DNA of 33,519 nucleotides from Arcobacter sp. (GTDB taxonomy: Bacteria; Campylobacterota; Campylobacteria; Campylobacterales; Arcobacteraceae), in NCBI GenBank assembly GCA_002685075.1, contig NYWO01000065.1:1-33519 (forward strand). The letters run 5' to 3'. This document shows positions 27,330-33,519 of this stretch, piece by piece. The first letter of the stretch is position 1. Each line of letters starts with the position of its first letter. Under the pieces are notes generated by a model. The model was given only the letters and a program-made list of their open reading frames with translations. It had not been told where the DNA came from and did no database searches. Both the position numbers and the translations under genes were made by a program.

Positions 27330-28337
27330 ATGGAATCAAACCAAACAACAAGAGTTTTAGAGTTATTAAAAAGATTTAATAACGGTGAAAAAGTATGCAT
27401 AGATAAAATTATTGAAGAAGCAGCTGCTGATGCTAAGGATTATGTCCCAAATATCTGGCTAAACTCTAAAAATAAGCCTGTATCAGATAAAACTATAAGA
27501 AGAGTACTAGATGTACTAAAACCTTACTTTAATTTTGAGCTTATTAGAGGTGGGAAAGATGAAAAAGGTTGCTATAAAGCAATAACTAAAAATGCCTTTG
27601 ATAACTTTATGAATCCAGAGGTTTTATCTTTAATGGTACACACCTTTAATCTTGCAAATAAAAGCGATTTATTTGATAACTTTGATTTAGATGACAATGA
27701 TAAAAATATTTTAGAAAGTAAGATAAAAGATACAAATAAGCTTTATGATTTTAAAAATAAGCCATTTGAAACAAAAAAAGATGATATGGTTATTTTTAAA
27801 GCATTAGAATACGCTATTAAACATCAAAAATATACAAAGATTAATTACGAAGTAAATGGTAAAAATGAACTATTTGAAGTTAAGCCTTATAAAATAGTAT
27901 TTATAAATGAAAACTTTTATATAGCATGTGAAATAGAACATGAAAAACTTGAGTTTACAATGTATAGAATCTCAAAAATTAAAAGTGTAGAAGATACTTC
28001 TAAAACATTTCATAAGAACTTAGAAATAATTGATTTTATAAAAGATATGCAAACACCATTTTCAGTATATAAAAGGGATTATAAAAAACATTTAATTGAT
28101 ATTATACTTGAAGTTGATGTATCGAAAGCCTTTTACTTTAATGCAAAGAAATATCTAAAATCACAAGAACTATTAGAAGTAAAAGAGAATGGAAATTTAT
28201 TAATAAAATTTAGAGTAACACAAACTTTAGAGGTAAAAGAATTAATTAAAAGATGGATTCCACATTTGAAAGTAATTGAACCTATTTCTCTAAAAAATGA
28301 CATTGAATTAGAAGTTAAAAAATTCTTATCATTTTAA
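27330..28337 (+). CDS. WYL-domain transcriptional regulator
   Basis: N-terminal HTH-type RVLELLKRFNNGEKVCIDKI...VSDKTIRRVLDVL; WYL-like region YAIKHQKYTKINYEVNGKNELFEVKPYKIVFINENFYIACEIEHEKLEFTMYRISKIKSVE. Confidence 0.88.
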   Translation: MESNQTTRVLELLKRFNNGEKVCIDKIIEEAAADAKDYVPNIWLNSKNKPVSDKTIRRVLDVLKPYFNFELIRGGKDEKGCYKAITKNAFDNFMNPEVLSLMVHTFNLANKSDLFDNFDLDDNDKNILESKIKDTNKLYDFKNKPFETKKDDMVIFKALEYAIKHQKYTKINYEVNGKNELFEVKPYKIVFINENFYIACEIEHEKLEFTMYRISKIKSVEDTSKTFHKNLEIIDFIKDMQTPFSVYKRDYKKHLIDIILEVDVSKAFYFNAKKYLKSQELLEVKENGNLLIKFRVTQTLEVKELIKRWIPHLKVIEPISLKNDIELEVKKFLSF

Positions 28338-28357
28338 GTAGGCTATTTATCTACTCT

Positions 28358-28374
28358 TAGACAAAATATCACTA
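28358..28374 (+). promoter_or_regulatory. Orphan, partly degenerate WYL-regulon promoter module
   Basis: Plus strand TAGACAAAATATCACTA; -10 TATAAT at 28385..28390 with 21-nt spacing; followed directly by the IS3 remnant. Confidence 0.65.
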
Positions 28375-28403
28375 TAAATAAGTTTATAATTCTTCCAGAA
28401 CTA

Positions 28404-28908
28404 TTTAGGGTAACCAGATCACTTTGTATCTAGCTACTGTAATTGATTTATACTCAAGAAAAGTAGTTGGTTGGAGTATGGATGATACCATGAAAACTAA
28501 ATTAGTAAATGATGCATTAATAATGGCAATTAAAAGAAGGAAGCCTGATAAAGGGCTTATCTGACATACCGATCGTGGAAGCCAATATGCTTCTGATTCT
28601 CATAAGAATTTATTAAAAGAACATGGAATTGTTCAAAGTATGAGTCGAAAAGGTGATTGCTGGGATAATGCAGTTTCTGAAAGTTTTTTTCATTCATTAA
28701 AAACAGAATTAGTTTATCATGAAACTTTCAAAACCAAAGCACAAGCTACTGAAATGATATTCGAATATATAGAAATATTCTATAATAGACAAAGGTTACA
28801 TTCTTATAACAATTATATGTCACCAGTAGAATTTGAAGAGAAAATGTTACGTTTAGAAATGGTTGCTTAAGTTATTATTATTCTGTCCTATTTGGGATTG
28901 ACAGATCA
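28404..28908 (+). pseudogene. IS3-family transposase (OrfB integrase core) remnant
   Basis: [101 protein letters not shown]...[21 protein letters not shown]. 5' truncated; in-frame TGA at 28562; probable right IR ending near 28908 (GGGATTGACAGATCA). Confidence 0.88.
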
Positions 28909-28932
28909 CACTGATAATACGGTAGTTTAATA

Positions 28933-29008
28933 TGGCGACCCCGGCAAGATTTGAACTTACGTATTCAGGAGGAAATCCTGAGGTCCTTGGCCGCTAGACG
29001 ACGGGGTC
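28933..29008 (-). tRNA. tRNA-Glu (UUC), CCA encoded
   Basis: Reverse complement GACCCCGTCGTCTAGCGGCCAAGGACCTCAGGATTTCCTCCTGAATACGTAAGTTCAAATCTTGCCGGGGTCGCCA. Stem TCAGG/CCTGA, loop ATTTCCT with anticodon TTC. Its 3' end faces the island. Confidence 0.95.
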
Positions 29009-29045
29009 AATTAAGAAAAAGATTATATAAGAAACTTGTTTGATT

Positions 29046-29990
29046 TTATCTTAAATTATTAAGTTTTAAAAAATTTGTGGCACGTTTATGACCTAAAGAT
29101 TCTGCTCTTTTCATCCATTCAATAGCTTTAACTTCATTTCTAGCTACACCTTGTCCATTAAAATAGAAAAAACCTATATAATACATTGCTTTAGTGTTAT
29201 TTTCTTTAGTAGCTTGCATATACAAATCAAATGCTTTTTTATAATCCACATTTATTATACTACCTTCTCTATATATATCTGCTAGTTTTATTTGTGCTAA
29301 TATCATTTCAGAACTTGAAGATTTTTCTAATAAAGATATGGCTTTTTTATGATCTGTTTTTATACCATCACCTGATAAATACATTAATGCAAGATTATAT
29401 TGAGCAATAGGATTATTCGCATCTGCTGATTTTTCATACCAATATGCTGCTTGTTTTAAATCTTTTTTAACACCTTTACCAAAATAGTACATAGATGCTA
29501 GATTATTCTGAGCTATTATTACACCTTGTAAAGCTGCTTCTTTATACCATTGAAAAGATTTACTTAAGTTTTCTTTATTAGTGCTTTTTTCATATATCAT
29601 TGCAATATTTAGTTGTGCAAGAGCATAACCTTGTTTTGCTGATTCTTCATAATAGTATTTAGCTTTATTAATATCTTTTTTAACAGTTTCACCCATATAA
29701 TACATATAAGCTAAGTTGTTTAAAGCTTGTTTATTTCCATTATTCGCTGCTTGCTCATACCAAAAAAATGCAAGTTTTTTATCAATACTAGTACCTAGAC
29801 CTTTATAATTCATAAGACCTAAATTATATTGAGCATTAACATTATCATCTAATGCTAATTGCGTAAATTGTGCTAAAGCTGTCTCGTAGTTTCCATCTTT
29901 TAAATTTTTTGCTGCTTCATTTATACTTAGTGCATTTAAAGTTGTAATATTAATAATAAGAAAAAAAAGTAAGTATAAGATTTTTATCAT
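29046..29990 (-). CDS. Sel1-repeat (TPR-like) exported protein
   Basis: Signal peptide; repeats A..YNLGLMNYKGLGT, ALNNLAYMYYMGETVKKDINKAKYYYEESAKQG, AQYNLALMYLSGDGIKTDHKKA. Confidence 0.92.
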   Translation of the reverse strand: MIKILYLLFFLIINITTLNALSINEAAKNLKDGNYETALAQFTQLALDDNVNAQYNLGLMNYKGLGTSIDKKLAFFWYEQAANNGNKQALNNLAYMYYMGETVKKDINKAKYYYEESAKQGYALAQLNIAMIYEKSTNKENLSKSFQWYKEAALQGVIIAQNNLASMYYFGKGVKKDLKQAAYWYEKSADANNPIAQYNLALMYLSGDGIKTDHKKAISLLEKSSSSEMILAQIKLADIYREGSIINVDYKKAFDLYMQATKENNTKAMYYIGFFYFNGQGVARNEVKAIEWMKRAESLGHKRATNFLKLNNLR

Positions 29991-30787
29991 TGTTCGTCTT
30001 TTATATCATTTTTTATTCTATCTAATGTTTTATCAATATTAGAATTAACTTTTTTATCAAGCTCTTCAATCTCTTTATTTAATTCATCATCAAGTGTTTT
30101 TTCTTCATTTGTTTGATTATCACTTATATTTTCTTTACCTAAAAGATCATCTTTAGTTTCATCTAAAGCAAACTCAATATCTTCATTTAAAATATCATCA
30201 TTAATTTCATTTAAGTTTTTTGTTTTCTTTCTTTCTGAAATTAGGATATTTTTAACTATATCATCTTTTGTAGGAGTAGTTTTAGTATACATATCAATAC
30301 TATCACATAATGTTCCTCTTACATTTTTTACACTATCACAAATAAGCCATTTATCACTTAATCCTAATAAGTAATCAAGTCTACTCCAAAAAAGTTCATG
30401 GTTATACTTACTTAAATATTCTACATTATCTTCATTAAAATCAGTTATTCTAACTAACTCTAATTTTGCAAATGAAATATTGTCTTTTTCATCAACAGTT
30501 AAATTCCATCTATCTTCATGTGTTACTGGATAAAAAAAGAAATGTGACATTTTAGTTTTCGAAACTTCTAAATGATCTCTATATGAATCAATTCTAAACT
30601 GTTTTTTATCTGCAAATAAAAATAGCTTTTTAGATGCTTCAAAAATTGCATCCTTTGAAATATCTTTATATTCTTTTTTTGTAAAGTTTTCAACTTCTTT
30701 TACTTCTTTAATAGTTTCTTTATTAGGACTTGTTGTTGAACAAGCTGTAAAAAATATAATAAAAATTAAATAAATATATTTGCTCAT
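29987..30787 (-). CDS. Putative lipoprotein, unknown function
   Basis: Lipobox-like IFFTACSTTS; 4-nt overlap with the Sel1 ORF. Confidence 0.7.
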   Translation of the reverse strand: MSKYIYLIFIIFFTACSTTSPNKETIKEVKEVENFTKKEYKDISKDAIFEASKKLFLFADKKQFRIDSYRDHLEVSKTKMSHFFFYPVTHEDRWNLTVDEKDNISFAKLELVRITDFNEDNVEYLSKYNHELFWSRLDYLLGLSDKWLICDSVKNVRGTLCDSIDMYTKTTPTKDDIVKNILISERKKTKNLNEINDDILNEDIEFALDETKDDLLGKENISDNQTNEEKTLDDELNKEIEELDKKVNSNIDKTLDRIKNDIKDEQ

Positions 30788-30803
30788 TTATATCCTACCT
30801 ACC

Positions 30804-32987
30804 TTATCTTGTTGTTGCATAAGTACCAAATCTTTCTAATAAATCATAATCAGATTCAAGTTTTACACTATCTGCCATAATTTTAATACTATTTAATTCT
30901 CCAAAGATTACAATATTTTTAACTTTATGTTTTTTAACAACATCATTTGTAAAATTATTTGTATAATCTTTATCCATTCTAATATAATCTAGTTTTACTT
31001 CTTCTAATTTATTTAGAGGATACTCATCAGTTTTATATCTTTTAATAAGAATTTTTGCACCCATATTATGAACATCTGATACGAATTTTTCAAAAGATTT
31101 TCTATGTAAATATGCACTATATGAAGTAATACTAAATACAATATATTTTTTAATTGCTTCATTTTCTTCTAATATATCTCTTAACCAAATCATAAATTCA
31201 CTGTTTTCAACAGAACTAATTGAAAGATTAATTGATAGTTCATGATTTATTTGTTTTTCTTTTATAAGATTTATTGTTTTTTCAATTACTAATTTATCAA
31301 ACTTATCAGCTAATTTTAGTTTTTGAGAAACTGCTATAAAAGAACCTATTGAAAGCTTTTCATTATTATGATCATATAATTGAGGTGAAACTTCATTCAT
31401 AACTAAAATATCAGGATTATCAAAAAGATATGTATCTAGAACTAAATCAATTTCAAATTCTGCTTTAGTAATTACTTCAATTACATTATTATTAATAGAA
31501 GTATAATCTTTTTCAATATCTTTTTCACTGATAATATAATAAGAACTTATACCTTTTTCTTTTGACACTTTATAAGCACTATTAGCAGATGCTAGAACTG
31601 ACTCTAAACTACCATATAAATCAAAAGAAGTTCCACCAATATGAATTAAATCATCAGGTACATCATATATAAAAGGTATTCTATCACTTATTTCTTTGAT
31701 TATAGCCTCACACATTTGTTGTGATTCTTCAAAATTCATATCTTTAGCAACAATTGCAAATTCTGAACCATAAAATCTATACATTTTTAAATTTGTTTTA
31801 TTAATATTAAAGATAATGTTTTTAATAATATTTGAATATGTTTCTATAAAATTATTAATATATCCAGAATCATATTTTTTACTAAGCTCAACTAAACTAT
31901 CAATTCTTAATATAAAAACATATGCGCTTGTTGATGTTACAAACATACTTTTTATATCAAAATCAAAGATATATTTATTAGGAAGACCTGTTAACGTATC
32001 AGAATAAGTTTTCTTTTCTAAAGAATCTTTATTTACATTTATCTCATTTTTTAAAGTTGCTATTTTTGATGAAACTTTTGAAACTTTTGTTGTTAGTTCT
32101 TTAATTTCTTTAGTACCTTCAAATTGACTTTTATCTAAGGCTGCAAATTTGTTATCAAGGATATCATCAAGGTAATTATTTATATATAAAACTGGTTTTG
32201 TTACATATTTTCTAAAAATAAATTTATGATAAAAACCTAACATAAACAAGATAGGTAAATATATAATTAAATTAAATATTATGATATGGATAAGAAAAGA
32301 TTGCAGTTCTGCTTTTACTTTTTTACTATTTAAAGAGTATGAAATAGTTGCAATATTTATATTATCTATTACAATATCTTCGATTTTATTAGCAATATCT
32401 ATTGTAATTAAGGAATCAATCCATGAGAAAGAATCGTCTTTATTTTCTTTTTCTAGTTTAATATTTGAAAAATCTAATTTCGTAATAAAATTCTTAATTT
32501 CATTTTTTTTATAAACTTGATATCTAATATTAATCGGTTGTGATTTTTCATAATTTGAACTAGCCATAAATTCATATAAAGAGGTTTTATCTATTTTTTT
32601 TATAAATCCATATCTTGCATCAATTACAATTTCAGCTATTGCCCAAGACTTGTCATCAAAATTTGGAGTTGTATTTATTAATTTTTCTTTACTGAAAATG
32701 AATCTATCATGCTCAATTTCAATTAAATCAAATAATGTACTTTCTAAAACTTTATTTACTTCTAGTTCAATAATATTTTTATCTGACTTAAGAATATTAT
32801 TATGAACTTTTGAATTTAAATAGTTAATATTTAGTTGATAGTTATCCTTGGCATTTATTAATATTTTTTCTTTATAACTGTTAAAGTAATAATAGCTTGT
32901 AAATACTAAAGCTAAAAAAAGAAAAATTAATAATAAGATATTGTTTATAGAATTTGATTCTCTAAACTTATTTAATCTTTTTTTCAT
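30804..32987 (-). CDS. Membrane protein with degenerate GGDEF and EAL domains
   Basis: N-terminal TM plus periplasmic region and second TM; SDTLTGLPNKYIFDFD; YRFYGSEFAIVAKD in place of GGEEF; C-terminal EAL-like region lacking an EAL motif. Confidence 0.75.
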   Translation of the reverse strand: MKKRLNKFRESNSINNILLLIFLFLALVFTSYYYFNSYKEKILINAKDNYQLNINYLNSKVHNNILKSDKNIIELEVNKVLESTLFDLIEIEHDRFIFSKEKLINTTPNFDDKSWAIAEIVIDARYGFIKKIDKTSLYEFMASSNYEKSQPINIRYQVYKKNEIKNFITKLDFSNIKLEKENKDDSFSWIDSLITIDIANKIEDIVIDNINIATISYSLNSKKVKAELQSFLIHIIIFNLIIYLPILFMLGFYHKFIFRKYVTKPVLYINNYLDDILDNKFAALDKSQFEGTKEIKELTTKVSKVSSKIATLKNEINVNKDSLEKKTYSDTLTGLPNKYIFDFDIKSMFVTSTSAYVFILRIDSLVELSKKYDSGYINNFIETYSNIIKNIIFNINKTNLKMYRFYGSEFAIVAKDMNFEESQQMCEAIIKEISDRIPFIYDVPDDLIHIGGTSFDLYGSLESVLASANSAYKVSKEKGISSYYIISEKDIEKDYTSINNNVIEVITKAEFEIDLVLDTYLFDNPDILVMNEVSPQLYDHNNEKLSIGSFIAVSQKLKLADKFDKLVIEKTINLIKEKQINHELSINLSISSVENSEFMIWLRDILEENEAIKKYIVFSITSYSAYLHRKSFEKFVSDVHNMGAKILIKRYKTDEYPLNKLEEVKLDYIRMDKDYTNNFTNDVVKKHKVKNIVIFGELNSIKIMADSVKLESDYDLLERFGTYATTR

Positions 32988-33519
32988 CTAATAGATCCAA
33001 TTTTTTTAACTGGTGGCTTTGATTGAGATATTAAAGGATGTAATGAATCAGTCTTTGCTTTTGCATCTTTTACAGTATTAAAAACTCCATAGTAGATAGT
33101 ACTTTTATTACCATTTTTAATAACTGTATAATATGGATCCAATCCAAATCTATGTGTATACCATTTTACTTTACTATTTTTAATAGTTATTAATTTTAAA
33201 GTATAATTGTCTTTAGATGCTTTATTAAACTTGTTATTAAAACTTGCTAATTTTTTTGAATATGCTGTTTGTACTACTTTTTTTATCTCTACTTTTTGAT
33301 TTTTTTCTACTAACTTAACTTTTTCTTCTGCTATTTTCGCTTCTTTAGCAAGTTTCTCTTTTTCTAAGATTGAAGCATTTATGATTTCCTCTTTTTTTGA
33401 CTCATTTGAATTATCTATATTTAAATTGTTTTTTAAGTATGACTCTTGTGTTCTAAATATTTTTTGTAAGAATGGTTTATTTTTCTTTAATCTATTATCT
33501 AAATTTGATAGTCCTGATA
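32984..33519 (-). CDS. SPOR-like domain protein, partial at window end
   Basis: Reverse frame reads ...KDNYTLKLITIKNSKVKWYTHRFGLDPYYTVIKNGNKSTIYYGVFNTVKDAKAKTDSLHPLISQSKPPVKKIGSIR*; 4-nt overlap with the next ORF. Confidence 0.6.
   Translation of the reverse strand, partial: SGLSNLDNRLKKNKPFLQKIFRTQESYLKNNLNIDNSNESKKEEIINASILEKEKLAKEAKIAEEKVKLVEKNQKVEIKKVVQTAYSKKLASFNNKFNKASKDNYTLKLITIKNSKVKWYTHRFGLDPYYTVIKNGNKSTIYYGVFNTVKDAKAKTDSLHPLISQSKPPVKKIGSIR

Noticed and set aside
423-28337. Prophage or conjugative element interpretation
   Set aside because: No capsid, terminase, portal, tail, relaxase or T4SS genes are visible; SSB, helicase and integrase alone do not support it.
28404-28870. TGA in the IS3 transposase as a recoded Trp or selenocysteine codon
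   Set aside because: The element is also 5'-truncated, and other genes use TGG for Trp and TGA as a stop, so simple pseudogenisation is more likely.
1-33519. CRISPR array
   Set aside because: The recurrent 17-mers are dispersed singly in promoters, not regularly spaced direct repeats, and no cas genes are present.

Overview
AT-rich window, probably from a Campylobacterota (Arcobacter-like) chromosome; this lineage is inferred from protein style, not from a search. The 3' end of leuB lies at the left edge. An intact tRNA-Glu(UUC) lies at 28933..29008 (-). Ordinary core-looking genes follow to the right: a Sel1-repeat protein, a lipoprotein, a degenerate GGDEF/EAL protein and a SPOR-like partial ORF. 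The ~28.6 kb between is a tRNA-Glu-associated genomic island. A diverged copy of the tRNA 3' half (271..316, 39/46 matches to 28933..28978) marks the left end, next to a decayed tyrosine integrase. The island carries a class B PBP, LRR proteins, an HtrA-like protease, an SSB, a Dda-like SF1 helicase, a J-domain protein with HYD instead of HPD, a 901-aa ankyrin protein, an ABC/OLD-type ATPase plus PLD-like partner, DarT1/NADAR, HipBA, Fic, MntA/HepT (HepT frameshifted), tandem receiver proteins with a C-terminal HEPN-like motif, a cluster of small unknown ORFs, a WYL-domain regulator and an IS3 remnant. The strongest signal is a repeated promoter module, TAGACA-ATATA-TGTCTA (palindromic), with its TAGACA arm exactly 21 nt upstream of a TATAAT-like -10 element. 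I count 11 occurrences, ten on gene units and one orphaned in front of the IS remnant. One of them is in front of the WYL gene, so the island appears to encode its own WYL-controlled regulon (PBP, SSB-LRR-protease operon, helicase, ankyrin, J-domain, ATPase/PLD, DarTG and others). Fic, receiver/HEPN, MntA/HepT and HipBA lack the module and look like separately acquired cargo.
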